Positions 27,001 through 28,650 are shown, counted from the first letter of the stretch. The stretch: 38,594 bases of DNA from Planctomycetaceae bacterium (GCA_021300535.1 JAJTED010000004.1:1-38594); one strand, 5' to 3'. Program-made: numbers and translations. The notes: generated by a model not told the origin, from the sequence alone.

Positions 27001-28650
27001 CGACGGCAAGGGCTGCCCGCCGTCAAGCGACGCCGAGACCGTGATCGCGTCGCCGTCGGCGTCGGAGACCGCAGACCACGGCACGCTGAAGGTCCTGGTG
27101 CCGGAACCGGAGACCAACTGGTCGCTCACCGACGTCCAGACAGGCGCGCGGTTGAGGTTCGTCACCGTCAGCGTGAACCTGCCGTACATCCACTCGGCGT
27201 TGTGATTGTTCTGGGCGAAATAGCCGTCGTCGTTTCGGACCCGCAGCGATGAGTTGAAGGACGTGACGGCGACGTAGCTGCCCGCCGCGAGCGTGGTCGC
27301 GAAGCCGCCCCCCGAACTACCGCCGTAGGTGCTCCCCTGGCCGCCCGCCACGAGGTTTTGGAGTGGGCGGCCGGGATCGAACGAGCCTCGATAGATGGAA
27401 ACGGTATAAACAGAACCCCATTCATTCGTGTACCAGGGCTTATCCTCGCCCCGGATAACCCGGTACTGGTCCGAGGCGACCGTGTCGAACTGAAACGTCG
27501 AGTTCACCGGCAGCGTGATCGACGCCGTACCGTAACGGGTGCCGGACCCGTTGTTGTGGGCCGTCCACCGTGGCTCCTGCGTCCGCGACGTGCGGGAGCG
27601 GGTTTCCCAGCGGGTCGGGATGCCGAAGATGTTGAAGGCGACTGGCTCTTTCCAGGTGTAGGTCTTCTCCACCCAGGTCTGGACGTAGTGCGCCGTGACC
27701 TTGTCGGCCGTGAAGGGCTCGGCGTATTTCGTGAACTCTCCGCCGGAAAACTGCTGCAGGGCCCGGCCCTGCCAGTGCAGCCGGGGCGCATCGCGGCCCA
27801 CGTTGATGACGTAGTTGGTGAGCGTGTTGCCGCCGAGATCGACCTGGAGCGGGCTCGCCTCGATGGGGCCCGTCATGGCCTCGAGGTCCCAGTCGCCGCC
27901 GAACAGGACCGCGCCCGTGGCGTCATCGCTGGCGGCGATGTCGGCGCGGGTGGCGGCCGCGAAGGCCGTCACGAAGCTCTGTCCCACGAAGCCTTCGGCC
28001 ACGCCGCAGCCGTAGAGCAGGATGTCGCCGCCGGGGGCGAGCGCGGCGCCGATCGCCGCGAGTGTTTCGTTCTCGGCCGCGAGCGACGCCTCGGTGACGT
28101 TCGTGGAGCCGAGCGTCAGCCGTCCCGAACCGCCGTGGCTGTAGATGTGGATCGCACCGATGCCCTCACGGCCGGCGAGGGCCGCGGCGATCTGGCGGAG
28201 GCCGTCGCGATCCGCGTCGAGCAGGAAAGTCTGCGCACCCATCGCATCGGCCGTGGCGAGTACCGAGTCGAGCTCCGGCACCGAGCGATCGACGAAGGCG
28301 ATCTGCGGCAGGGAGGCGGGCGGGGCCTCGGCGACCGTGGGCGCGACTACTTCCAGCTGCGGCGAGGACGGCTCCGCGAGCGCCGTAACGACCGCCTCCT
28401 CGGCGCCGGTCGTGGCGGCCGAGACGTCGATAACGGGAGTCAGGCGATCGAGGTCACCAGCCAGCGCGAGCCGCACCTCCAACTGCTCGGTCGCCGCGAG
28501 CCGCGTGGTCGAGGTCAACCGCTTCGGCACGGGGCGGCCCGCCCTCCGGCGGGCGGCCCTACGCGTCGACGTGCCGCGGCTGTCTCTCCGCCAGAACGCG
28601 AGCCAGGTCCACCAGCCAGACCGCCGCGGCGGTTCCGCCACCGTCTGCAT
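1..28650 (-). CDS. Giant multidomain surface protein (LEPR-like, DUF4347, lectin-like, cadherin-like and VCBS repeats), 3' end outside window
   Basis: One minus-strand frame stays open from a TAG at 28981-28983 to the left edge, giving about 9,550 codons from ATG 28650 and no stop, so the C-terminus lies outside. The N-terminus is Arg-rich and carries LEVRLAL at residues 57-63, like the LEPR-type signature of large planctomycete exported proteins. Then come DUF4347 (about 113-267), a pre-peptidase-like beta domain, two Ig/cadherin-like domains, LamG (about 980-1137), two C-type-lectin-like domains (about 1375-1690), thousands of residues of cadherin-like, Tandem-95 and CSPG repeats, and VCBS repeats from about 6850 onward. 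An extracellular, calcium-dependent adhesion or capture role is inferred. The start is uncertain: ATG at 28845, 28791 and 28782 and GTG at 28530 share the frame. GTG 28530 would give an N-terminus starting MPKRLTSTTR and has GGAGG 12 bases upstream. No canonical signal peptide is visible. Certain as a coding region; role inferred. Confidence 0.95.
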   Translation of the reverse strand, partial: MQTVAEPPRRSGWWTWLAFWRRDSRGTSTRRAARRRAGRPVPKRLTSTTRLAATEQLEVRLALAGDLDRLTPVIDVSAATTGAEEAVVTALAEPSSPQLEVVAPTVAEAPPASLPQIAFVDRSVPELDSVLATADAMGAQTFLLDADRDGLRQIAAALAGREGIGAIHIYSHGGSGRLTLGSTNVTEASLAAENETLAAIGAALAPGGDILLYGCGVAEGFVGQSFVTAFAAATRADIAASDDATGAVLFGGDWDLEAMTGPIEASPLQVDLGGNTLTNYVINVGRDAPRLHWQGRALQQFSGGEFTKYAEPFTADKVTAHYVQTWVEKTYTWKEPVAFNIFGIPTRWETRSRTSRTQEPRWTAHNNGSGTRYGTASITLPVNSTFQFDTVASDQYRVIRGEDKPWYTNEWGSVYTVSIYRGSFDPGRPLQNLVAGGQGSTYGGSSGGGFATTLAAGSYVAVTSFNSSLRVRNDDGYFAQNNHNAEWMYGRFTLTVTNLNRAPVWTSVSDQLVSGSGTRTFSVPWSAVSDADGDAITVSASLDGGQPLPSWLSFNPNSLTFTGNPPANAGTLAIRLTASDGQATATRDFNAVFSSDNDRPVVAAAIPTQSWFGSGGFTFTPPAGTFTDADPSGTVFSYSATLSDGSPLPPWLTVDPTSGTFTGNPPANATDLVIRLTANDGSGQPTATASTDFTLRLLNNNDVPTVAGTTLTVNEDATLSFIAANFGFSDGDSHDSSNGTTGTGKGLAAIRIVTLPGNGTLWLDTNSSGSLDAGETVAVNQVIVAANLGSLRYTPRADWAGGASANLSTTPDSFTWTATDGVTEAVNPATTTIEVVLVNDPPRLVTSTGRTLVVRPNTGNTLSAVAVDPGISLIDVDAPLTTNATDFDAVLGATITVVDSVSGNFQSGDLLAVTVVGSITASWNATSGALTLGGTGTATQYQQVLRSLQFSSSDTSNDNLRTVSITLRTRNVGSVSAAVFDGTDDYIETMRAAIPMGGDWTVSVWALADSSILGNSGKHTILAQGTSAENFFIQRTDAGNNLRLGDLWTVTGGMPTDGQWHQFTVVKSGTSSTNGTLYIDGIKIATGQLPNAVPGMGMRIGRQYKRNNTQDWEEYWKGSISDLRVYNRALNGLEVTSSLDTNTTLTGYESNLVSWYPLDGTADNRAANSWNLGRDFDLRSPQWQQGPWDLGFIDIGANTNDWTSNPSGDIFRSFSRAGATPQLHVMNNGARVRAQQQSASVGDFDFLPNTAENFSADGFTQRPGEVTTLPRDYPTAAQYTAPISGIFGVDARFWRTHSSNGDSKFRVFKLSGTTLTEVDAGAQVTGTNPSGGTVSSLRQIALAQGDKLIFAVHRNGSLAWDETSLSLQVDLLATMVASGSDTYYYSHSNGHYYGLPSGTANWDTAKSNAEALTVAGQPGYLATPTDNASMQIVRAILANSGVGNAWAGARQINSNNEPTGNFYWATGPKAGQPFNGSWNGGEPNNWDHGGGVRENHVDITQYNYNDNNGASALRYVVEFGDERLPLPVELTGTISATRDPGNAMLFKDAGYAYSARSRHYYRVDATGRTWQGAASNAAGTSYEGQTGYLARVTDLNELRIAGWFNRLRNQSDQWVGLQQTNTSVEPAGGWQWVTGDQAGMTTDANFTTSTFWSPGEPNNDNGGTEHYGGLNNYGFALNDYKNDQSNIGSLIEYGIDGTSLAIPLFAPPATLPDRTVSGSRNIAVRVGNTAPSVTSWSASISEDTTLAFATTDFTSRFADPELDSLASITLTAIPSATAGILRLDGATLAVNAVVTAGDLARLEFTPVGNYTGSATFSYIATDGNLTSGSAATVTITVVAINDPPVLDISGAPVVAAIAEDMTYAANTAVVSINLASYGSLGNPNGGGSAGSVTDVANFPVSGPSLRVYNAFTSGSASPNVWGLAGSPSSGSSELQFAVTGSLAGIRNFAAGDSISSSATFQWQFESTTFQYFGNVAANFGPGSYVGFRFTNDNGSTFNYGYLEVTWDSSAKTFQILSGAYETTPGLAISVPLPSDTTVSSLVIDGSITDPDVLSPATAPQAIAVTTVDNTYGEWQYKVGSGSWTAFTVSRGVVTLGASSRLLDGTDSVRFVPDANFNGTATFSYRAWDKSTGSAGGTTNPLAAGGNTTVSAAQETATISVTAVNDPPTTAGKTISLAEDTTYTFTATDFAFADVDAGNTLQSITITTLPTAGSLTLANVAVSLNQQILLADITAGSLKFTPVADAFGTGYATLGFTVSDGSASSSPATITFNVADTNDAPTAIAWATGGSVAENSATGTVVGTLTATDPNSNETVRFRITGNPSFIITPDGTVKVSDTATLDYERAPTQSITVEVTDSGGLTYSTTLTVTLTDVVETDPSVYATPLYVALGGTTTITTANLRAADAQQTAAQLVFTLLEEPSGGTFWIDADSSGTLNGAEQPLAFRSDSNPNAVDTFTQADIAAGRLKFTKDSTQTSGRLRVNVTDGVSVNRPEATLLAIPSNPPVAAAIDNQQWSTTGAQSFRLPGATFTDPDQDVLTVSAALANGSPLPGWLTFNPTTWTFSGTPTGQADGSLLAIRVSATDGRTPAVTRDFTISFAATVTAPSVANPIANQVFNGPGQKSFTVPADTFADPNSAPLTYAATQADGTALPGWLSFDAATHTFSGNPPAAAVPGPLWLKVTATSSGGAASSVFRLDIFNANDVPAESPAGAVPDVTLSGSGSQVFTVDRTAFADADGGTLSLSASPAAGGDLPSWLAFSYDPTTGIGTFNADLPSSSGSLVVRVFATDGFGGTGFADFTLTYSGGANASPQVRTSAGTLATVSSTDLGRNVLSTAPFDALAAFVVGQGATKTITADYLLEADPDDDGADVTFTVTTAPTRGDLWLDTDGSSTINGSESALASGGTFTQADIDAGRLKYRHTAANTTADSFLFSVSDGGEDGSVPVGGTDAAGTAGVRFTIGVAAVAGGGAPTIQSVSRAAGADPVTSDDTVVFRVVFSEAVTGVGIPDFALTGTAAASGTITAVASVNASTYDVTVGGASLANANGTLGLALAASPTITDLGGTAIATGVAAALNEIYTLDNVAPTVTATATVTVTSAVASFTVTFAFSEAVSDFTLADLSATNATLSNLVQLADAGNPSLPSNNYRVTVTPTGLGLITVTLAAGAVTDGAGFTNAALSISPNTLRGLEDSSGIQLFGAGTVTEPESGTMEAIVELTSGSGTLSTGVVSGTPLAQQGNRASVNSFLDNLVFVPTAGWSGTATIRVRIETDYTLVGGVDDNSDVAEFTLTVIVAPVNDAPAGTNATITINEDTPRTLTAADFGFSDPNDTPANALAAVRVVTLPAAGSLTLSGVAVTAGAEIAATDLAAGNLVFTPAANARGNAYASFTFRVKDDGGTTDGGVDLDPTANTLTFNVTPVNDAPVTVDATRTIAKNGTLTFSLTSTDADGGTSSTTDAAVNRYRIVSLPASGTLRDKDGLVLSASDVITVAKATNMTFTPAANFVGDVTFQFQALDAANAESTASTVTITVTPFNFAPTITVPGVQTVAEDSSLGITGIAVADTDADTARVRLTLAVTQGTLALATAADLFDAATGGNPITAGASGSLTVYGTVAAINAALATVTYTPTADYFGADTLTVTINDLGNADGDADASNDVAKSDTKTVAITVTNVADAPVTGSASLAAIPEDFPNPAGGSVAGLLANYSDADGNVLAGIAISADASTGGEGVWQYSLNAGSTWSAVGSVSPTAALLLPATARLRFMPVADYFGTPGSLTVHALDSSGSRTFTSDPASRRTADVTAGGTDIDVTGIAVATSVTAVNDPFVVVAEHPLVLGEGTTAPLTAAVLSITDVEATAAQIVYTLVQSGSILGDGVFQKSDGSTWSPLTWGDSFTQADINAGLVRYVHGGAEPLGTEVLAYTVTDLVAGAGGTTASRTLRLNVTPINDPPLLYVPGQTVPGDSTPLAATPPVGGVFTFSTAAIRVVDPDNTAQQLVFRIESVPTQGYLAFGGVVIGVGSSFNYATLGSLTYHHTGNTAGSDSFSVTLRDGAGGVVSSTAIPLTVGGANRAPTGIRNLSGEIFEDPTSYGLLANNNGLTLAQYDHYLFTDPDAGQTVGGYALVGNTANASTEGRWQYSSDAGATWADVGVVNDSTAALVIGAAARVRFAPALNYNGTPPVLQIRVLDSTYAGGLSDSSAGETRVTLDVTTNGGSSSISATVNTLSIRVRAVNDDPVLARNHGLTLASGGASTATITSSLLQATDVDTSDVESNVVTFRLESVPAHGVLRLAGDALGAGATFTQADIDAGRLAYAFNQGSATADAFTFTVRDGGNHALYNRAGGIYAGDNVTLAVQTFAITIGTGLSGSYTPPTSFVTDPGPTIAVNLPLQSAEGAVGAIDATLLSITDANNDPATLATPPAAITITLNSLPTGGTLYFHPASGPAIPLRARDTFTQADVIAGRIRFHHHGGEDFLTSFSFTARDGAGNATTATFHLDITPVNDAPGFEATGFTLAEGAVFNLGAVLSPSQSTGVYDADGGGDKAGQTPPVPFADTNSLTFRIATLPANGEVRIVNDGQTYDAAAPATYTVATTATIIPRATVTAGRLRYQHDGGETRSDSLVLELDDNQGQVNSTLQRTIAITVTPLNDDPVLAVNAGGTVYESATLVIGNTLLQGTDSDNTAAQLQFRITANVQHGRLELVDGSTITVLGVGSRVTQADIDAGNFRYVHDGSETTSDSFAFTLSDSGGGNEPTGTFSITITPVNDPPTIMVPGPQTVPEDQNLAITGISVAETDALVGDPLTLTLAATQGTVSLGTTTGLTLVTGSSGSATVSYSGTLASINAALATLVYRGAANYSGADTLTITVNDGGNRGTDPSVAGLTDTGTSTSEESTATVAITVASVNDAPTVTLPAGQSLNEDTTLVLSAANGNAIAIGDVDAGSQTIQVALAVAQGTLTLASLTGLTVTAGANGTAAVTVRGSVAALTAALDAGVSYTPVAHFNGSDSLVVTVNDLGNSGDLGGAESATASLALTVTPVNDAPTVTARSLPGTEDTLLTFSLTSSDVDAGTDATTDAVVNRYRIVSLPANGTLTTSDNVAISAGDLITVAQATSMKFTPAANFNGQSTFAYTALDAAGAESSQQTVTITLAAVNDAPSVTGGGDSVAYTEGVGAAATGTPVILDANGNLDLDDVELIQRSEDTFNSATLTVRRDSAAVSTDRFWFNTSGTVTVSGTATNSTISVSGTVIGTITNNGSSGTLVVTFNGTATKADVEAVMKAVTFTSTDDDFAGAATVAMIFNDGNAGSPAAQGSGGAKTASVAFTVTVTNTNDAPTLTGNGSVTSAEDATSPTGATVATIFSGKFSDLDGSLAGSSFAGVAIVADASDQATEGRWQYSTDSGVTWFDVSPSGTAPTTATALILAATTELRFVPVTNFNSRFNRATANPGGLTVTAIDDSNGSRTFTAGGTRATVDTTGLTAASDIGSATRQIIATVTQVNDAGEIRYLASTASSTLQFTEAVGVNVAGTAVLLDTLTEDGGPAGATPAEIFDVDLVLRNETTFNGARLVVGDKTALDTDDLFVVQTGSGLSIQGGFTQPGSGITLFNSGSAILYNPGSGDVVVATLTDNSATSGQLVVTFNANATPAAVNTVLRNLAYSNTNATLQTGNKTIEVAFFDGNGTTNNAQGTGGERSATADIVVSLVAVNDSPTLSDGVTIATVEDVTTTATTFAALVAANLADPDQVSGTTLEGVAISAFDTKSLGAWEVNLGTSGSPTWVSLETLAGNVSGGISTTQALLFSASTEVRFVPAAHANTGTAGLASLRPSLTVFGIENQVPRGAADIGPSAYTSDAATPLTWNTTTSVGESRVTAAAVTIDLTIAARNDAPTVTTTGGGTGFTGGVFTGTIAESPTDGVGTPTQQLLAGVTVADVDLATTNRLTSTVFGGGTIRVSLASPQAGDRFSLAGSLGSSAGVAFTSGGPADLGDFLITLTPAATIAQVQTILEAIRFEHTGDQPPSTPRNFTIVLEDGNNLDADGDDAGGSPPSAAATTITGSVTITAPNDPPSLTATPSNPTFTENGTAVTLFSDAATSTIEAGQRIVRLVITVAGVADGAAEKVTIDGTVIDLVNGTTSPTATNAGNVTVSVSGGTATLTYTHTGLTEAQTTTLVNGLAYRHTSDDPTAGNRVVTATTIQDDGGTSLSGVDTRSISVSSTVNVVSVNDAPAVTATVSGTFTEGDGVPLQFLSGISVSDIDAEHFNGGYVEIAQSAYVAGDRLQVVEGTIHGLSCTLSGSQVLLGGSAIGTIDATNDGQAKPLRITFTSTSVTDAVVEGLLGRIGFSSSSQNPTVAGTMPTRSLTVTLNDGGNEGTTGGAKSATTTAATINVVGINDGPLLTGLDATGATTYIQAGSPVVIDANAVLSDVDLEALTGISPAGDWNGSTLTIRRSGGASADDVFGSSGSLSLTSGNVVVSGVTIGTFTNSGGTLTITFNASATTARVNTALNSITYSNAITTPGSLAYDSVTLDVTFNDQNSNTTGGGTAGSGQDQGNGGQATVSGSITLTINRLPVVTANTNSLNEGLLTSSTSTVSGNVLTDGTPDSDQDAADVLSVVGVKAGAATTNADDYRVASSMGTLAAGGTATGSDRHYGNISRWAQQFTAASSGLVSSVSLNLYRDQAFYGDFRNYNVEIWSGSGTTPTASLGVLATGDWATTSVRSGTHNTPAPSVEFSSLTGSVSLVAGTKYWLVVTQAGNGPASKRWVVSGSGEQTASYNSNTSSWTDQGTATNLGYRISVLNTIPAGTTSTSGASTVVGSYGSLAIGANGSYIYSLDNTKTAVQALATGETLTDTFAYRVGDGRGGFSQASLVFTIVGTNDGPVVTNGPDAASLTETNAGLATSGTLTVTDVDVTDVVTATRTLVVSGTSNRADPAAPSDADLLAMLTLSPTTVLTSSQTTNTLNWNFNSGSTTFDYLAAGETLILTYTVTATDDDGTPLSGSSTVTITITGTNDAPTITGGPDTASLTETDGVLTASGTLTAIDKDTSDSVAATVHSVAITGGTFNAASVPLTNAELAAMLQLQLLTSSGSVGSSSSTGITLLDNQQGGLNVNTVPTGMTGVVGQWKLYKPTPPAGDARYNSSWVTPVILEKVGSNFVLRGVGRSRLTTTAGEYTFDFDLVSGSDRLLNGNYTHGHIDRNLNNSDATIGTQSVGSIGWKGSGGNWGWLQSSLSSTSIGTTYTAIGDAGRMYASELILGSVSALPADSPTGSEFGWNFTSGSSGAAAFNFLAAGETLELTYTVRVTDSASPAGTADETVTITITGTNDTPVITNGADVAAVTETNASITATGSMTVTDIDYSDTIALSVDSVAITGGTFPAGQVPLTNATLQSMLQFAPTGGVENAIAFAGTGGYLEANSTALSNVSAFTISFWLRPSSLTGGQDLVGQNNSVELWMTNGNISIWTNATGRTDFTTASTLTVNTWTHIAITGNAAAGTISLYANGSLHSTWHHGAVANYGTYASDKIRAGNHVGDATAQQPLNGSLDNISIWTTSKTASEIAALSTTSPTGTESGLVGFWSLSEGSGTTAANAKPGGPAFVINGAGVTWSTRTANTSVAALTANPPSGSDFDWTFTSGPGTGGGNNAFEFLAAGETLELTYTVKATDNSSAVSGAAKWTTSTVRITVTGTNDSPDITIVDVTGAVTEDTNTATAGSAAAQVDTVTLSGAYQVGDSVTATINGVAVSYTVGAGDITGGDDDATRATVAARLAAAINAHASLRDFLTAGAVGSVVTVTASAAGVPFTLTTFAANAAGGADNTQASTAAPQTLVASGSQLRDSGSVTFQDLDLSNTCTVTRSFVSATASTGASVSAALDAALRDLAGSFTISGDGVSAPSLASGTGTPVTNTVNWAFAIDNALAQYLAAGQTVTVTYAITVTDSSGFTSASGNDEQRSSTQNVTITIAGSNDPPTITAQTGNLDSASLTETNAALTASGTLTVRDVDLTNTVSVTSTVAASGVTNGLIPNNVALVAMLTFSPASTVLTNAQVVNQLGWNFNSGAEAFNYLATGEVLTLTYTVTVTDSSSATATKTVVITITGTNDAPVITNGPDTASLTETNAGLSASGTLTVTDVDVTDVVTATRTLAVSGTSDRNDPAAPSDAALLAMLTLSPTTILTGSQTTNTLNWAFASGSTNFNYLAAGQTLILTYTVTATDDDGTPLSGSSTVTVTITGSNDAPTISIGSGDAAAATLAETNAGLSTSGTLSVEDLDTSNTVTVSVPAVSKGGTTTGLGSTDAALLAMLTVNSPNTVIASTATTGTIAWAFNSASEAFDYLAAGETLTLTYTIRATDSSSPAATRDQAVTITITGTNDGPTITLNAGDSASASLTETDTTLTASNTLSIGDVDLTNTVTAAVQSVTVTGDDNGITNAAVKAMLAVSPTPVIGSAATTGTLTWTFNSAGQAFDYLEQWETLTLEYVVRVTDTAGATADQTVTITIEGTNDVPVLTIAAAGVNEAADASAQDLSLTGTLQIADKDVGNSVSATQGTPTVGWSGGTVPGAYDLAPLTASGVLTLGPATTTTGGTVTIAWTYDPAAVNLDWLAAGETLTITYPVTVTDSFGGTDTENLVITITGTQDLPLITVGGGDSASAGLTETDAGLSTSGTLSVTDLDLTNTVSVAVHSVVASGTTTGLGSTDAALQAMLTVNSPATVITNSTTGGTITWAFASGSEAFNHLAAGETLTLTYTIRVTDSSTTAGTADQVVLITITGTNDAPVITAGPDTAGLSETNAGLSTSGTLTVTDADRTDVVAAARTLVVSGTSDRTDPAAPSDAALLAMLTLSPSPILSGLQTTNTLTWTFSSGSTTFDYLAAGETLVLTYTVTVTDDDGTALSDTETVTITITGTNDTPDITATDVAGAVTEDATSGSPAMLRDSGSITFTDLDTTDTSTATVAHVSNATTGPAIPASLATALQSAVTLSGATSGSNAGTVTWSFELADAEVQYLAAGQTVTVTYRITVTDDAGYASASGGNEASARTQTVTVVITGTNDSPDITVVDVSGAVTEDTGTGSPVMLRDSGSITFSDLDTSDVSTVTRSFVTATASTGSSVSAALELALQDIANSFTLSGDAVAALTPAGVSWTTRSSSADNLWQSVAWGGPAGQETFVAVASSGTGNRVMTSPDGITWTTRSSSADNLWESVAWGGPAGQKTFVAVASSGTGNRVMTSPDGITWTTRSSSADNLWKSVVWGGSTGQEKFVAVASSGTGNRVMTSPDGITWTSRSSSANNSWQSVAWGGPAGQEKFVAVAETGTGNRVMTSTDGITWTSRSSSANNSWQSVAWGGPVGQEKFVAVASAGDGNRVMTSPDGITWTSAAAAGLWQSVVWGGPAGQEKFVAVASAGTGGRVMTSPDGISWTSQSSAGNTWNSVGWGGPSGQQRFVAVASSGTGNRVMTSESLGGPANSGTVTWSFAVDNELTQYLAAGETVTVTYRITVTDDAGYASASAGNEISPRTQDVTITITGTNDVPVVTNLTAALAGAVTEAGNLDDGTVVAGTSTAS
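310..1270 (-). repeat. Seven 46-residue propeller-like repeats inserted in a VCBS repeat
   Basis: The plus-strand word gtcatcacccg recurs at 320, 455, 587, 725, 863, 1001 and 1139; the last five copies are spaced exactly 138 bases. The encoded unit contains (S/N)xWxSVxWGG, GQExFVAVASSGTGNRVMT and SPDGITWT. SPDGITW resembles the Asp-box (SxDxGxxW) of BNR/sialidase-type beta-propellers, and seven units would make a closed seven-bladed propeller. The block interrupts a VCBS unit between SFTLSGDAVAALTPAG and GPANSGTVTWSF. Near-identical DNA implies recent expansion or ongoing homogenisation. Confidence 0.9.
5195..5530 (-). other. Small beta domain inserted near the start of a VCBS repeat
   Basis: Between the VCBS opening DVTGAVTEDTNTATAGSAAA and its continuation LRDSGSVTFQDLDLSNT lies a stretch of about 110 residues: VDTVTLSGAYQVGDSVTATI, VSYTVGAGDITGGDDD, VAARLAAAINAH and PFTLTTFAANAAGG. 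The 'V.TVT..G.y..Gd.vt.tinG..vsYtV.agD....a..laaaIna' pattern is common in repetitive adhesins and phage-related structural proteins. Other VCBS units have their two halves directly joined here, so this is an insertion at a different loop from the other inserts. Confidence 0.6.
5990..6480 (-). other. LamG-like domain (second copy) inserted in a VCBS repeat
   Basis: After VPLTNATLQSMLQFAPTGG, the unit is interrupted by ENAIAFAGTGGYLEANS, FTISFWLRPSSLTGG, NTWTHIAITGNAAAGTISLY, ANGSLHSTW and LNGSLDNISIWTTSKTASEI, which is the full strand order of a LamG/concanavalin-like jelly roll. The flanking VCBS sequence resumes at SGSDFDWTFTSG and AFEFLAAGETLELTYTV. The insertion point matches that of the unrecognised domain at 6870-7425. 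Confidence 0.85.
6870..7425 (-). other. Unrecognised domain of about 185 residues inserted in a VCBS repeat
   Basis: A VCBS unit is interrupted after VPLTNAELAAMLQLQLL. The insert reads GITLLDNQQGGLNVNTVP, then VVGQWKLYKPTPPAGDARY, WVTPVILEKVGSNFVLRGVG, GEYTFDFDLVSGSDRLLNG, SVGSIGWKGSGGNWGWLQ and ASELILGSV. The unit then resumes with SPTGSEFGWNFTSG. The insert is rich in Trp, Gly and Asn and looks like a beta-rich extracellular domain. I do not recognise the family. Confidence 0.7.
8290..8740 (-). other. Choice-of-anchor-like insert of the giant protein
   Basis: Between the cadherin-like array and the VCBS array lies a segment reading ISRWAQQFTAASSGLVSSV, then VEIWSGSGTTPTASLG and GTKYWLVVTQAGNGPAS. 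The pattern 'QxFt...l.svsl....g...v.iws..g..P...l' followed by 'l.agt.YWlv' resembles the choice-of-anchor R type of domain in bacterial surface proteins. It follows a VCBS-like beginning (VVGVKAGAATTNADDYRVAS), so it too may be an insertion. Moderate confidence from pattern alone. Confidence 0.5.
19957..19992 (-). other. EF-hand-like calcium loop 3
   Basis: The twelve residues DTDGSSTINGSE match the loop at D1, D3, S5, I8 and E12, but position 6 is Ser instead of Gly. It precedes a TFTQADIDAGRL motif, as in loop 2. Confidence 0.55.
21331..21366 (-). other. EF-hand-like calcium loop 2
   Basis: The twelve residues DADSSGTLNGAE match the EF-hand loop pattern fully, with D1, D3, S5, G6, L8 and E12. 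It lies in a CSPG-type unit just before the FTQADI motif, equivalent to the placement of loop 3. Confidence 0.65.
22560..22935 (-). other. Insert resembling the beta domain of PEP-CTERM-type surface proteins
   Basis: Between two cadherin-like units the chain changes character: SGPSLRVYNAFTSG, then an aromatic stretch QWQFESTTFQYFGNV, then GSYVGFRFTNDNGSTFNYG, YLEVTWDSSAKTFQIL and GAYETTPGLAI. The last three elements recall the 'GYxGFxF...hYGWlrl...ayEttPn' pattern that closes many exported PEP-CTERM-type proteins. Finding it internally suggests that a whole secreted domain was captured. Assignment is by pattern only. Confidence 0.45.
23585..24525 (-). other. Tandem C-type-lectin-like domains with EPN motifs in the giant protein
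   Basis: Two units of about 150 residues sit back to back. The first (about 24,520 to 24,085) begins SDTYYYSHSNGHYY and contains GYLATPTDNAS, AWAGARQ, WNGGEPNNWDHGGG and RYVVEFGDE. The second (about 24,030 to 23,585) contains HYYRVDATGRTW, GYLARVTDLNELR, QWVGLQQ, WSPGEPNNDNGG and SLIEYG. The order Y-L-A, W-x-G, (W/P)xGEPNN and E-F/Y-G is that of C-type lectin-like domains. EPN is the calcium/mannose-type motif in classical members. The disulfide cysteines of animal C-type lectins are absent, as is common in bacterial versions. Confidence 0.85.
25240..25710 (-). other. LamG/concanavalin-like lectin domain (first copy) of the giant protein
   Basis: The translated segment contains DGTDDYIETMRAAIP, WTVSVWALADSS, GQWHQFTVVKSG, GTLYIDGIKIATG and a closing KGSISDLRVYNRAL. 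These are the hallmark strands of LamG-like jelly-roll domains, in particular the 'DG..D', 'W.H....' and 'G.i.dlRvYnRaL' elements. The fold usually binds carbohydrates or other extracellular ligands. It lies between the first cadherin-like block and the C-type-lectin-like pair. Confidence 0.85.
26326..26361 (-). other. EF-hand-like calcium loop 1
   Basis: The twelve residues DTNSSGSLDAGE fit the EF-hand/dockerin loop: acidic or polar ligands at positions 1, 3 and 5, Gly at 6, a hydrophobic residue at 8 and Glu at 12. It sits on a W/L-x-LD strand in a cadherin-like unit. Calcium binding is inferred from the motif. Confidence 0.65.
26550..27160 (-). other. Two putative Ig/dystroglycan-cadherin-like domains of the giant protein
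   Basis: Two consecutive units of about 100 residues share the pattern PLPSWLSFNPNSLTFTGNPP or PLPPWLTVDPTSGTFTGNPP, followed by an I-R-L-T-A-(S/N)-D-G strand. This is the signature of He_PIG/CADG-type Ig-like domains, which bind calcium and mediate adhesion in other proteins. Further copies of the type occur around 20,400-21,150, with motifs such as LPGWLSFDAATHTFSGNPP. Confidence 0.75.
27165..27510 (-). other. Pre-peptidase-like beta-sandwich segment of the giant protein
   Basis: After DUF4347 and a Trp/Tyr-rich linker, the chain reads STFQFDTVASDQYRVI, then GSVYTVSIYRGSFDPG, a Gly/Ser-rich turn, LAAGSYVAVTSFNSS and an FTLTV ending. This pattern of FxF, Y-x-V-x-I and LxAGSYV strands resembles bacterial pre-peptidase C-terminal (PPC)-type beta domains. 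The assignment rests on strand pattern only. It directly precedes the first Ig-like domain. Confidence 0.5.
27850..28312 (-). other. DUF4347 domain of the giant protein, with caspase-like His/Cys motifs
   Basis: The segment begins with IAFVDRSVPELDSVL, continues through AIHIYSHGGSG and DILLYGCGVAEG, and ends near FGGDWDLEAM. This is the layout of DUF4347, a domain usually found at the N-terminus of very large repeat proteins. With the start at 28650, His172 (codon 28135-28137) lies in the SHG motif and Cys215 (codon 28006-28008) in the YGC motif, 43 residues apart. That arrangement resembles the HG...C dyad of caspase/gingipain-type (clan CD) peptidases. Enzyme activity is my inference and not established for the family. 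Confidence 0.85.
28531..28560. repeat. GC-rich imperfect palindrome near the giant gene start
   Basis: Arms of about 12 bases (gggcggcccgcc and ggcgggcggccc) flank a short ctcc-type loop, with one mismatched pair. It lies between the stop of an overlapping minus-strand frame (28559) and the alternative GTG start at 28530. It could be a dispersed intergenic hairpin, or simply encode the RAARRRAGR stretch if the upstream ATG is used. Confidence 0.6.

Noticed and set aside
24760-27252. Plus-strand ORF of 830 codons
   Set aside because: Antisense to the LamG and Ig-like part of the giant protein; Arg/Val/Gly-rich with no recognisable motif.
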